A DNA stretch of 32,321 nucleotides from NCBI GenBank assembly GCA_020853845.1, contig JADYYD010000300.1:1-32321 (forward strand). Reading direction: 5' to 3'. Source of the stretch: Candidatus Melainabacteria bacterium (lineage in GTDB: Bacteria > Cyanobacteriota > Vampirovibrionia > Obscuribacterales > Obscuribacteraceae). The position numbers and the translations under genes were made by a program. The notes under the pieces were generated by a model. That model saw only the letters and a program-made list of their open reading frames with translations. It searched no databases and had not been told where the DNA came from. How positions within the stretch are numbered: the stretch's first letter is position 1; each line of letters begins with the position of its first letter. Shown here in pieces: positions 22,593-31,269 of this stretch.

Positions 22593-23465
22593 ATGAAATC
22601 AGCCTTCTTTCTTCTTGTGCCGGCACTTTTGTCCACTTTGCTGTTTTCTTCCTGGACGCCTCCTGCCTCCCACGCGCAATTTCGCAACAGTTATAGCGGA
22701 CGCCAGTTGCCGCCGGCCAGACCGGGCGGCGGTGGAGGCGGAGCCAGACCTGCGGCAGGTGGACCGGCTGGGGTTTATCCGCAAGCGCTGTTCAACGGAA
22801 AAGTTGTGCGCTGGGTGCAGGACCAGATGCCTCTCAAGGTCTATCTTTCAAAAGGCTCCAGCATCGACGGTTTTCTCGATGAAGAGCTGGGTGTCCCCCG
22901 CACGAATGTCGACGGGAAACACCGCTGGCCGCACCTGGTTGCCGAGATTATCGACAACGGGCAGATAAACAACCTTCCCATGGCTGATGGCTTTGTAGAG
23001 CCGCATTACGAGGCAGCGTTGCAAGGCATCAATTACTGGAAAGCCTTCGAGAAAGAAGGACTGTTCCAATTCGTTCTGACGAACGATCCAAGTGACGCAG
23101 ACATTTATGTTTTCTGGACGCACCACTTCGTCAACAAGCTTGGTCTGGGCTTATTCGCCAACGATATCCGCGGTTATACATCGAAAGAGATTTTCGACTA
23201 CAAACTGATATTGCAGGGCAAACAACCGCTCTTCCAGCCGGTCGTGATCTTGCTCAGAACAAGCAATCAGCAAGGCGCGCCGATGAGCAACGACAAAATG
23301 CGCGCATCGGCAGGTCACGAGTTCGGACATGCACTGGGCATCGACCAGCATTCCACCAATCCGTACGATCTGATGAGTGTTTATTATGGGCGCGGCGTTC
23401 TCTCCAACAATGATGCCGCCACCATTCGGTACATTTACAAACGCCAGCCGGACTACATTCCCTAG
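22593..23465 (+). CDS. Secreted metzincin-like (matrixin-type) zinc metalloprotease
   Basis: A 290-residue protein with a signal peptide (1-28, ending SHA), a Gly/Pro/Arg-rich segment (about 40-65) and a zincin domain. The zinc site reads HEFGHALGIDQHS, with H242, E243, H246 and H253, followed eight residues later by a Met-turn-like DLMSVYYG (M261). This is the metzincin plan, but the third His comes one residue later than in the classical HExxHxxGxxH. A DADIYVFWTHHF strand upstream resembles the matrixin edge strand. It is predicted to be exported and to cut proteins outside the cytoplasm. The next gene begins three bases after its stop, so the two are cotranscribed. No propeptide cysteine switch is recognised. 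Confidence 0.85.
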   Translation: MKSAFFLLVPALLSTLLFSSWTPPASHAQFRNSYSGRQLPPARPGGGGGGARPAAGGPAGVYPQALFNGKVVRWVQDQMPLKVYLSKGSSIDGFLDEELGVPRTNVDGKHRWPHLVAEIIDNGQINNLPMADGFVEPHYEAALQGINYWKAFEKEGLFQFVLTNDPSDADIYVFWTHHFVNKLGLGLFANDIRGYTSKEIFDYKLILQGKQPLFQPVVILLRTSNQQGAPMSNDKMRASAGHEFGHALGIDQHSTNPYDLMSVYYGRGVLSNNDAATIRYIYKRQPDYIP

Positions 23466-23468
23466 ACC

Positions 23469-24128
23469 ATGAATCGCCCTCCAAAACGCAATTCCGCAAA
23501 CGACTATTCGGGTAATCCGGGTGGTGGCAGGCGTGGCAGAGATGGGCAAAACCAGAGACAAAATCGCGAGCAAGCACCATTTCCTGATCGCGCCTTTGAA
23601 GGACGCCAGCAGCGAAAGCCGGACAAGCCAGGGCGTTTCGCGCATGTAATCAGGCCTTCCAGGCGGCTCAATGTGATCATATTTCTCAGTCTTGTGGTCT
23701 TTACATTTGTCTGGATCGCCTGGACGGTTTCCGATGTCACAGGCGAGTATGCCTCCAGCGGATACGACAGAGAAGTAGTCAGGCTCTCGTTTCTCCGCCT
23801 TGCCACGAACGTGAAATGCCGCTTGAGCTGGGGAAGCGGTGCCACCATGGAAGCCACCGTCAATAAAATCGATCAAAGTCAACCTTTGCACATTGTTTTT
23901 CAGACACCTCAAAAATGGGTGTCGCGCGGCCGGCCGTTGCGCACGGTCGTACTGGATGGAAAGTTCGCAGGCAACGGCATGAATCCCTTGCAGGGCTCGT
24001 TTCAAGAGAACGAGATCAAAGCGCGTCTGTCCGAAGGTGGCTATTCAGTGAACGTTCGCCTGATGAGAAACAGTGTCGCTTCGCTCTGGCGGCAAGTGCA
24101 AGCGCACTGGCCGTGGGCTGAGATTTGA
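23469..24128 (+). CDS. Hypothetical single-pass membrane protein cotranscribed with the metzincin gene
   Basis: A 219-residue protein with a highly basic, Asn/Gly/Arg/Gln-rich cytoplasmic-type N-terminus (about 1-64), one membrane helix (about 67-88, NVIIFLSLVVFTFVWIAWTV) and an extracytoplasmic domain of about 130 residues rich in beta-type sequence (KCRLSWGSGATMEATVNKID, RTVVLDGKF). No family is recognised. Its ATG is three bases beyond the metzincin stop, which implies translational coupling and a shared task such as anchoring or regulating the protease. It ends 12 bases from the convergent metallophosphoesterase gene. Confidence 0.7.
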   Translation: MNRPPKRNSANDYSGNPGGGRRGRDGQNQRQNREQAPFPDRAFEGRQQRKPDKPGRFAHVIRPSRRLNVIIFLSLVVFTFVWIAWTVSDVTGEYASSGYDREVVRLSFLRLATNVKCRLSWGSGATMEATVNKIDQSQPLHIVFQTPQKWVSRGRPLRTVVLDGKFAGNGMNPLQGSFQENEIKARLSEGGYSVNVRLMRNSVASLWRQVQAHWPWAEI

Positions 24129-24140
24129 AACTGTGAAACG

Positions 24141-25268
24141 CTAGACGCCGCGCGGCATTTGGTGATGCACTTCGATGATCGTCGCTGCCGGCGGGCAGAA
24201 AAAACGAATATTCGAACGCGGATCTGCACCAAGTCCTCTGGAGATATGGAATGCAGTATCGCCTTTTCTTATCAGACCGGAAGCCTCATGCCGACCGAGT
24301 TCTGAATCGGTGAAAAGCGGTCCGTAGCCGGGAATTCGCACTTGCCCGCCATGAGTATGCCCACCCATTGCCAATTGAATTCCTGCATTGGAAATATAAT
24401 GCAAATTGCGCGGCAAGTGGAAGATAGCTAATTTCAAATGATGTTCAGGCGCTTGAGCAGCCAATCTTGCCAGCTCGTATTCTTTGATCCCGGGATAATC
24501 AATACCCATTATGTGCAAGCCGTGCTCTTTCAAACAACGCGATTCGTTTCTCAAAACATCAAATCCGCCGCTCTGCAATGCTTGCACGAACGGCTCCACA
24601 TCACGTTTTTCTTTGGGCTGCCTGAAACTTCTGATCATCCGGCCCACAGTTTTATTGAACATCGTGTAATCGTAATAGTCGTGATTTCCCAGCACCGCAT
24701 AAGCACCAAGACGAGGACGGCGGCTCAGAATGTTTTCTATATACGGAATACCGGTTTCGTTCTCGAAGACATCACCAGTCAAAACAATCAAATCGAAATC
24801 ATCATCGGTAATTTTTCGAAGGAAGTCGATTTTGTGGCTCTCCGGCTCCGCCAGGTGCAGGTCTGATATGTGCAAGATTCTGAACAGCTTTCTTTCCACA
24901 CGCTCTTCGCTGCGCGAATGCTTGCCGTTGCCGTCACGCCCGCGCCAGGCATTGCCGTCACCTGTAATTACTCTTACTGTTTCGAGTTTGTATTTTTTCG
25001 GTTCGATCTTGCGCGCATAATAAAACGCGGCCGCGCCTGCGGCGACGAGCGAAGCAGCGGCAAAAAGTGCGGGCTTCGAAGTCAGCGCGCGCGAAATTCC
25101 GGAACGTCTTACCGGATTTACCTGGACGGATTCAATCTCGGATGGCGCAAAAAGGTCCGCAGAGAAAGTGGCGGGTTCATTTGCGCTCAGTCGTCGAGCA
25201 ATTCTCTCAGACTGCCGTGATCTTTTCTCGCGCCGATGTCTGGCGCGGTCAATCGCCCAGAGAGCCAC
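24141..25268 (-). CDS. Membrane-anchored metallophosphoesterase (calcineurin-like)
   Basis: A metal-dependent phosphoesterase with the five calcineurin-like motifs in order: ISDLHL, LTGDVFEN, LGNHDYYD, IFHLPR and GGHTHGGQ. These supply the dinuclear metal ligands, and the arrangement resembles the YkuE/YaeI group. A membrane helix (ALFAAASLVAAGAAAFYYA) precedes the domain. The start is uncertain. The frame is open to an ATG at 25373, 187 bases inside the upstream bioY-like gene; the GTG at 25268 is the most downstream start that keeps the membrane helix. The only later start, GTG at 24899, would give a soluble enzyme of about 250 residues. All long forms overlap bioY by at least 82 bases in another frame. 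The substrate is unknown. Confidence 0.85.
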   Translation of the reverse strand: MALWAIDRARHRREKRSRQSERIARRLSANEPATFSADLFAPSEIESVQVNPVRRSGISRALTSKPALFAAASLVAAGAAAFYYARKIEPKKYKLETVRVITGDGNAWRGRDGNGKHSRSEERVERKLFRILHISDLHLAEPESHKIDFLRKITDDDFDLIVLTGDVFENETGIPYIENILSRRPRLGAYAVLGNHDYYDYTMFNKTVGRMIRSFRQPKEKRDVEPFVQALQSGGFDVLRNESRCLKEHGLHIMGIDYPGIKEYELARLAAQAPEHHLKLAIFHLPRNLHYISNAGIQLAMGGHTHGGQVRIPGYGPLFTDSELGRHEASGLIRKGDTAFHISRGLGADPRSNIRFFCPPAATIIEVHHQMPRGV

Positions 25269-26029
25269 CTGAGCGGGAATCCCGCCCCCACGGCTAACAC
25301 CCCAAAGAGCGCATCGTACGGCAATTGATACCAGCTTAGATTGCGAAATTCTTGAAACAGCCATTGCTGCCATCCCGGCTGTGCGCCATTCCCGTCAATT
25401 ACTGCCAATACTACACAAGTTCCAAGCAAGTACGCCAGTCCCACCACATGGACGCAGGCAAGCCCGGCCAATACCGCTAAAGCCTGACTCAGTGAGGTTC
25501 TGCTGTTCCTTGTGATGTATCCGACCGCCCATGTGGCAGCAATCATTCCTAACAAATAGCCGAAGCCGGGCTCCAGGTAATAGTTGAGTCCGCCGCCGCC
25601 GGCAAATGGATGAAAGTGAAAGAGAGGTCCCAATAAGCCCATGACGAGAAATGTGGCGCAGGCAATAGTGGCAATCGGCCAGCCCAGCGTGTACCCGACA
25701 AAAATTGCCACCGGAGTTTGTGGCGTGTAAATAGAATAGCGAATTTGCTCTGCCGGCATGCGCACTTCAGGAATACGAAGCAAAGGAACGTATTGCGTGA
25801 TTTTCTCTTTGACGCGATCAGGAATGCGTGTCTGTATCGAGGCAGCATCCTTTTGAATCGAAGCCGCTATGTTTTTCCCTGTCGGCACGGGGATTTCGAG
25901 AGAAGTGAAAGTGGCTGCAAACAAAAGTTCGATGCCCAGCATTACCAGAATCACCTGGCCGACAATCGACTTGCGAACGGACCGCCGCGGCTGGACTGTC
26001 TCTTTGGGAGGTAAGACTACGAGTTGCAC
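25187..26029 (-). CDS. BioY-family membrane protein (ECF-type biotin transporter substrate subunit)
   Basis: A 280-residue protein with about six hydrophobic segments. The central part, with YLEPGFGYLLGMIAATWAVGY, a GLACVHVVGLAYLLG helix and LPYDALFGVLAVG near the end, matches the order of conserved features in BioY, the biotin-binding S component of energy-coupling-factor transporters. It is longer than typical BioY (about 190 residues). The extra length comes from an amphipathic, charged insertion at about 50-95 between the first two helices and an N-terminal tail. No ATPase or EcfT gene is nearby, so it would use a shared energising module or act alone. The GTG at 26029 has a weak ribosome site. 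The biotin assignment is inferred from the family only. Confidence 0.75.
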   Translation of the reverse strand: MQLVVLPPKETVQPRRSVRKSIVGQVILVMLGIELLFAATFTSLEIPVPTGKNIAASIQKDAASIQTRIPDRVKEKITQYVPLLRIPEVRMPAEQIRYSIYTPQTPVAIFVGYTLGWPIATIACATFLVMGLLGPLFHFHPFAGGGGLNYYLEPGFGYLLGMIAATWAVGYITRNSRTSLSQALAVLAGLACVHVVGLAYLLGTCVVLAVIDGNGAQPGWQQWLFQEFRNLSWYQLPYDALFGVLAVGAGFPLRWLSGRLTAPDIGARKDHGSLRELLDD

Positions 26030-26231
26030 GAAATTCAGTTCTCGGGATCTGCGCTTGCTGTGCGAAAGTCGCTTGGTATAGGCTGCAAAAACTCACAAGT
26101 TGAAAGCGCGGAATAGCCCGCTGTATATACTTTTGCCTTCAATTCGCTAATACGCCGCGACGCCCTATTGTCGCTTTTAAATAAGGCTATAGTCAAGCGT
26201 CAATTGTATGTGTGCTGTTTGTTTCGGTCTT

Positions 26232-26849
26232 CTAATGCTGAGAGTGAACCGGATGCTCGGTAAGGTCGTAAACCTCTTCCGGAAGCACCTCAGGAGCAAG
26301 CCAGTTGACCTTTATCAGCTTTTTCACAGAGTCGAGATTTTCACTTAACACTTCCAAAAATTCCGGCCTAAAAATATTTTCCGTCCAGAGCAAAAGGGCG
26401 TCCTCGCTGTTGTCCTGGTAATAGTGCGGTCGAATACCGAGATTCTTGAAACCAAATTTAAAATAGAGATTTTGCGCTTTTTCATTCGAAACACGGACCT
26501 CGAGGGTCAGCCATTTTGCGCCTTCCTGCCTGGCCGTCAGAATATTGTTGATGAGCAAAACCTCGCCGATATGGCGCCTCCTGCAGTCGGGATGCACTGC
26601 CAGCGTTGTGATATGTGCTTCCGTGCCGCCATGCCCGCCAATCAACCAATACCCGGAATAACCAACAAGTTGCTTCGCTTCCACATCGACAGCCGCGTAA
26701 TAGCGACCCACGCGGTTCTCCAGCTCGTTTTTAAAAGATTGACGCGACCAGTGATGATTGCCGAAAGCGACTGGCTCTATTTCCATCACTTCGTCCAAAT
26801 CATCGTCTACGAGAGCTCTCAGCTCAAGTTGTCGCTGCCGCTTTCCCAT
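26232..26849 (-). CDS. rimI: RimI-like GNAT N-acetyltransferase
   Basis: A 205-residue GCN5-related acetyltransferase. Motif A reads ITTLAVHPDCRRRHIGEVLL, with the R/Q-x-x-G-x acetyl-CoA pyrophosphate loop, followed by LTLEVRVSNEKAQNLYFKFGF, the signature of RimI-type enzymes that acetylate the N-terminal alanine of ribosomal protein S18 or other proteins. It is about 50 residues longer than E. coli RimI because of a C-terminal tail (KLIKVNWLAPEVLPEEVYDL and beyond). AGGGA precedes the ATG. It overlaps the tsaB 3' end by 26 bases; tsaB-rimI linkage is common, which supports the call. Confidence 0.88.
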   Translation of the reverse strand: MGKRQRQLELRALVDDDLDEVMEIEPVAFGNHHWSRQSFKNELENRVGRYYAAVDVEAKQLVGYSGYWLIGGHGGTEAHITTLAVHPDCRRRHIGEVLLINNILTARQEGAKWLTLEVRVSNEKAQNLYFKFGFKNLGIRPHYYQDNSEDALLLWTENIFRPEFLEVLSENLDSVKKLIKVNWLAPEVLPEEVYDLTEHPVHSQH

Positions 26850-27636
26850 CGCTTCCCTTTAGCGTGACAGACGCGCCCCGCAAATAGAGCGGTTCTATAA
26901 GACGGTAAGGAAACTCTTCCAAAAGCGCTTCTCTGGCACCGCCGACTTTCGCGTCGCGCTCATTGTCCACTGAAACTTCAGATGAGGCAACTTTTTTGTC
27001 AGCGCGTGATTTACTCAGCGAAACTCGCCGTGCTGCGATCATTGCCTGATTCGCTGCTACGTTCTCGATGGGGAGCAATTCTTCCACAGGTTTTTTAGAC
27101 GCGGATAATTCCGACAATGCCGCGTAAATCGAACCTTCGACCAGCCATTGGTCGATATCGGCAAGCGCGGATTTCATTTCATCGAGAGTGCCGTGAGTCG
27201 GCAAAATCAGCGGCTCTTGCGCGCCCTCCAGATTTTTGTAAGCGGCAAAGAAATAGTGCCCTCTTCCGCCTGATAGAACAATTGCGACACTCGGCGAGAA
27301 TTCATGCAGCGGCGCGAATCTTTCCGCATAACAATCGAAAAGAGAAACACCAATCAGCGGAAGACCTAGCGCCTGAGCCAGAGTACGCGCAGTTACCACA
27401 CCTATTCTGATGCCGGTAAAACTGCCGGGACCGACGCCCACAACTATCAGATCGATGTCGCTTTTCCGCCATCCGACGCCATCCAGCAATTCATCGATTG
27501 ACGGGATAAGCAGCGTTACCGATTCCTGACGCTCACTTCCTGTCTGCGCGAAGTGGCGTTGCGCTTTCAAAACATCGTGCTCCAGAAGAGCAATGCTTAC
27601 GCAGTTGTTGGTTGTGTCGAACGAAAGAATGCGCAC
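26824..27636 (-). CDS. tsaB: tRNA threonylcarbamoyladenosine biosynthesis protein TsaB
   Basis: A 270-residue ASKHA-fold protein that partners with TsaD and TsaE to make t6A at position 37 of ANN-decoding tRNAs. It starts with ILSFDTTNNCVSIAL and has the family signature GVGPGSFTGIRIGV, a clear TsaB identifier. A longer, charged stretch at about 195-240 (KKVASSEVSVDNERDAKVGG) is additional to typical TsaB. The GTG start lies 9 bases after the secA stop, and the end overlaps rimI, giving a compact secA-tsaB-rimI transcription unit. Confidence 0.93.
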   Translation of the reverse strand: MRILSFDTTNNCVSIALLEHDVLKAQRHFAQTGSERQESVTLLIPSIDELLDGVGWRKSDIDLIVVGVGPGSFTGIRIGVVTARTLAQALGLPLIGVSLFDCYAERFAPLHEFSPSVAIVLSGGRGHYFFAAYKNLEGAQEPLILPTHGTLDEMKSALADIDQWLVEGSIYAALSELSASKKPVEELLPIENVAANQAMIAARRVSLSKSRADKKVASSEVSVDNERDAKVGGAREALLEEFPYRLIEPLYLRGASVTLKGSDGKAAATT

Positions 27637-27645
27637 GGTAAGGGT

Positions 27646-30600
27646 TTATGAACGTTTGGATTTGCGCGAACCAGACTTCGTTTTTACCTCAGGCTTTTTT
27701 GCCGGACTGTCTTGGTCCTCATCATCTTCGTCATCGCCTTTAGCCTCGCCGTTTTTCGCCTCGTCTTCGCCTTTCGCGTCAACTTCTCCAAGATGTCCCA
27801 GAACGTTCTTTAAATTCGCGTCGGCTTCGGCATCCAATTCCTCGCCTTCTTCACCTTCTTCGGCGGTGACTTTTCCGATCAAACCAAGCTCTTCAGGCGT
27901 TTTGCCGGACATAATTCCACTTACCAGATCAGCAAATTGTTGTTGATCGAGGTCAGGCAACTCGTCACCCTCCTGACCCAAATTCTTCAACTCATTGAGA
28001 ATCATGCCTTCGAGATCATCCATATCCATGATCACCGGCTGCGCCCGGAAGATCAACTGAATCGACTCTTCTTTGATTGACTTGAGCAAACGATTGAACA
28101 TGTCGAATGCTTCGCGCTTATATTCTTGCAACGGATCGCGCTGACCGTAACCACGCAGGTGGATGCCTTCTCGCAACAGGTCGATGTTGTGCAAGTAATC
28201 AACCCACTTGCTGTCGATGGTGTTCAGCAAAATCTGCCTTTCCATCTCGCGCATATGCTCAATACCAATGTGCTGTTCACGCACTTCGTAAGCCATCTTT
28301 ATCTGCTTGCTGAGTTCGTCTCTCAGGTCCTCATAGGACAATCCGTGCAGCTCTTCGACTTTGAGTTCTTCGAGCAGCGCAATGTCGTTCTTCAAAAGTG
28401 CAACGACTTGCGGCAAGCCTTCCTCTTCCCAGAATTCAGGCGGAGCATCGGAATCGATATAACTCTCGAGCAGCATATCGAGGTGTTCCTGCAGCATATC
28501 CGTCACTTGCTGACGCAAATCAGCGCGCTCGAGCAAGCGGCGTCTTTCGCGATAAATCACTTCGCGCTGCGTGTTCAAAACATCGTCGTATTGCAAAACG
28601 TGCTTACGCATATCGAAGTGATGGGCTTCGACTTTCTTCTGCGCATTCTCGATAGACTTAGACACCATGCCCGATTCGATAGGCATCTCTTCATCGGCAC
28701 GGATCAATTCCATCAAGCGGGCAATCTTGTCACCGCCGAAAATTCTCATCAACTGATCTTCCAGGGAGAGGAAGAAACGCGTCGAGCCCGGGTCGCCTTG
28801 ACGGCCGGCACGACCTCGCAACTGGTTGTCGATGCGGCGCGCTTCGTGGCGTTCTGTACCGATGATGTGCAAACCGCCCATGGCGATCACTTCATCGTGT
28901 TCTCTGTCAGTTTCCACCTTGAGCTTCTCTTTCAGCTCCTTGACGCGCGCCTCGAATTCTTCCTCGCTCAGATTCGGATTGTCCTTGAGCACCTTCTCTT
29001 TAGCCTGGAACTCAGGGTTGCCGCCCAGCAAAATGTCCGTTCCGCGTCCGGCCATGTTCGTCGCGATCGTTACTGCGCCCTTGCGTCCAGCCTGCGCAAC
29101 GATCATCGCTTCTTTCTCGTGATGCTTGGCGTTCAGCACATGGTGCGGAATACCCTTTCTCACTGCCGAAACGACGCGCGCGGTGCGCAAGGCAGAATAG
29201 ATGCGCTCGAGAAATTCTTCTTGCTTCTTCGGATAGTCGGCTTCGAGCTTTTTGCAAAGCTCTTCCATTTTTATGGGATCAATTAACGCGGGCCGCTCAA
29301 AAATCTTCTTCAGCGATTCGATATTGTCGCTTTGCAGATTGTGCTTCTTGATGCTGTCCATGACTTTCTGAATCTTCTTCAGAAGTACTTCGCCCATCGT
29401 TTGCGGCTTGCTCAAGAGCGCATCGACGAGTTCGGACTTTTCGATGCTGGTGGTTCCGACCAGCACCGGGCGCCCTTCTTCGTGGCACTCGACGATTTCT
29501 TCCACGACGGAAATATATTTCTGCAATTCCGTCTTATATATGACGTCCGGCTGGTCGCCTCTGACGGCAGTTTTGTTGGTCGGAATCGCTACAACATCAA
29601 GGTTGTAGATCTTCTGAAACTCAGCCGCTTCGGTCATCGCCGTACCGGTCATGCCGGAAAGTTTGGGATAGAGGCGGAAGAGATTTTGATATGTGATTGA
29701 AGCGTATGTGAGGGTTTCTTCCTGAATCGGAATGCCTTCCTTCGCTTCGACAGCCTGGTGCAAACCGTCGCTCCATCGGCGTCCCTGCATCATACGACCG
29801 GTGAACTCATCGACGATAACCGCTTCCATCTTGCCTTCTTCATTCGGCTTGATGACGTAATTGACGTCAAGTTTATATAGCTCTTTCGCCTTCAACGCTT
29901 GCACGATATGGTGGTGATAATTGAAGTGCAAATCAAAAAGATCGGTGACTCCGAGCATCTGCTCTGCGCGATCTTGACCGCGTTCGGTAAGAAGAATGTT
30001 GTGACCTTTTTCGTCAACCCAGTAGTCGCAATCTTCGTCTTCTTTATCTTGACCGCGCTCCAGCATGGGAGCAACTTTGGCGCAAGCAACATAAACGTCC
30101 TGGAAGGACTCGGTCGGGAAGCCGGAGATAATCAGGGGTGTACGCGCTTCGTCGATCAGGATGTTGTCCACTTCGTCGACTACGGCGAAGTAATACGGAC
30201 GCTGCACGAGTTGATCGATTGATTTGCGCATGTTGTCGCGCAAGTAATCGAAACCGAATTCGTGGTTGGTACCGTAGCTGATGTCGCAGCGGTAAGCAGC
30301 GTATTTCTCTTCATCCGGTTGATGCGAGTAGATCAAGCCGACGCTCAAGCCGAGGAATTTGTAAATCTGTCCCATCCACTCGGCGTCACGACGCGCGAGG
30401 TAGTCGTTGACAGTGACGACGTGCACGCCGCGTCCGGTCAGCGCGTTGAGATAAACAGGCAAGGTGGCGACGAGCGTCTTACCTTCACCTGTGCGCATCT
30501 CAGAAATCTTGTTGAAGTGAAGCGCGGCTCCGCCCATAAGCTGCACGTCGAAGTGGCGCATGTTGAGCACGCGGCGTCCGGTTTCGCGGCAAACGGCGAA

Positions 30601-30912
30601 TGCTTCCGGCAGCATTTTCTCGAGCACTTCATCGAGCACTTTGTCTTTCTGCGTGCGGAATTGTCCCGGCATTTTCGGCGCATCGTCGGGGATGAGCTTC
30701 ACGTCCGGGACATTTCTCAAAGCTTCTTCGATTCTGCTGCGAAACTCCGCAGTCTTTCCTTTCAATTGCTCGTCGGTGAGATTCTTCATCTCGGGCTCGA
30801 GGGCATTTGTCTTGTCGACATATTCCTGCAGCGCTTTGACGCGCTTCTCATTCGAGTCCCCAAAAAGTCCTTTCAGCCAGGTTCGCGTACGCTCTTCCCA
30901 GGATTCCGACAT
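27646..30912 (-). CDS. secA: Preprotein translocase ATPase SecA, with insertion and altered C-terminus
   Basis: A 1088-residue SecA, the motor that drives unfolded preproteins through SecYEG. Walker A is MRTGEGKT (K145), Walker B is VVDEVDN (D246, E247), and NMAGRGTDI plus QLRGRAGRQGDPG are the second nucleotide-fold motifs. Compared with the approximately 900-residue norm there is an extra helical segment of about 85 residues (about 501-586) inside the second nucleotide-binding fold. The last 70 residues are a highly acidic, then basic, tail with no CxCxSGx(n)C[HC] zinc motif. The ATG has GGGAG 10 bases upstream. It is the first gene of a secA-tsaB-rimI operon and is divergent from rlmN. Confidence 0.97.
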   Translation of the reverse strand: MSESWEERTRTWLKGLFGDSNEKRVKALQEYVDKTNALEPEMKNLTDEQLKGKTAEFRSRIEEALRNVPDVKLIPDDAPKMPGQFRTQKDKVLDEVLEKMLPEAFAVCRETGRRVLNMRHFDVQLMGGAALHFNKISEMRTGEGKTLVATLPVYLNALTGRGVHVVTVNDYLARRDAEWMGQIYKFLGLSVGLIYSHQPDEEKYAAYRCDISYGTNHEFGFDYLRDNMRKSIDQLVQRPYYFAVVDEVDNILIDEARTPLIISGFPTESFQDVYVACAKVAPMLERGQDKEDEDCDYWVDEKGHNILLTERGQDRAEQMLGVTDLFDLHFNYHHHIVQALKAKELYKLDVNYVIKPNEEGKMEAVIVDEFTGRMMQGRRWSDGLHQAVEAKEGIPIQEETLTYASITYQNLFRLYPKLSGMTGTAMTEAAEFQKIYNLDVVAIPTNKTAVRGDQPDVIYKTELQKYISVVEEIVECHEEGRPVLVGTTSIEKSELVDALLSKPQTMGEVLLKKIQKVMDSIKKHNLQSDNIESLKKIFERPALIDPIKMEELCKKLEADYPKKQEEFLERIYSALRTARVVSAVRKGIPHHVLNAKHHEKEAMIVAQAGRKGAVTIATNMAGRGTDILLGGNPEFQAKEKVLKDNPNLSEEEFEARVKELKEKLKVETDREHDEVIAMGGLHIIGTERHEARRIDNQLRGRAGRQGDPGSTRFFLSLEDQLMRIFGGDKIARLMELIRADEEMPIESGMVSKSIENAQKKVEAHHFDMRKHVLQYDDVLNTQREVIYRERRRLLERADLRQQVTDMLQEHLDMLLESYIDSDAPPEFWEEEGLPQVVALLKNDIALLEELKVEELHGLSYEDLRDELSKQIKMAYEVREQHIGIEHMREMERQILLNTIDSKWVDYLHNIDLLREGIHLRGYGQRDPLQEYKREAFDMFNRLLKSIKEESIQLIFRAQPVIMDMDDLEGMILNELKNLGQEGDELPDLDQQQFADLVSGIMSGKTPEELGLIGKVTAEEGEEGEELDAEADANLKNVLGHLGEVDAKGEDEAKNGEAKGDDEDDEDQDSPAKKPEVKTKSGSRKSKRS

Positions 30913-31269
30913 TCGATATTTACTCCCGACGACTTACTAAACGATCTTACTCAATGTGCAGGCGGAGCCGGTTTCGAGCGATTAATATTGCATCCCATCG
31001 CTTGGGCGGAAAACCCGCAAAGCCCAGCCTGTGGATATCCGGACGTGCCTAAATGTTTCCGAATTAGTTTCTGATTGTATCACCGGCCCTTATGACATCC
31101 AGATCCTTGAACCTTCTCCTAAGCATTGACTACAGTGAATAGCGCCTGCTTCTAAGCTTTGGTCACATTCCGTTTCCAAAAGCCGCCATTTAGCCACAGA
31201 TGCCAAGCGCACTGTTATTATGTTGACGTCGCCGAACGGCGTAAGTTTCAGGCTGAAACACAACTAAGA
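30913..31269. other. 357-base divergent intergenic region between secA and rlmN
   Basis: No gene is supported here. It should hold the divergent promoters. For secA, TAAGAT on the minus strand lies about 35 bases upstream of the ATG, without a good -35. For rlmN, TTGACT at 31126-31131 is a fair -35 but has only weak -10 candidates (TTCTAA at 31150-31155); TATTAT at 31216-31221 is an alternative -10. No hairpin or known riboswitch is recognised. Confidence 0.4.

Noticed and set aside
23151-24005. 284-residue minus-strand open frame across the metzincin gene and its partner
   Set aside because: It spans two clearly coding plus-strand genes and has no natural protein features.
28126-29286. 386-residue plus-strand open frame inside secA
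   Set aside because: It is antisense to unmistakable SecA motifs and has a His/Phe/Gln-biased composition typical of a shadow frame.
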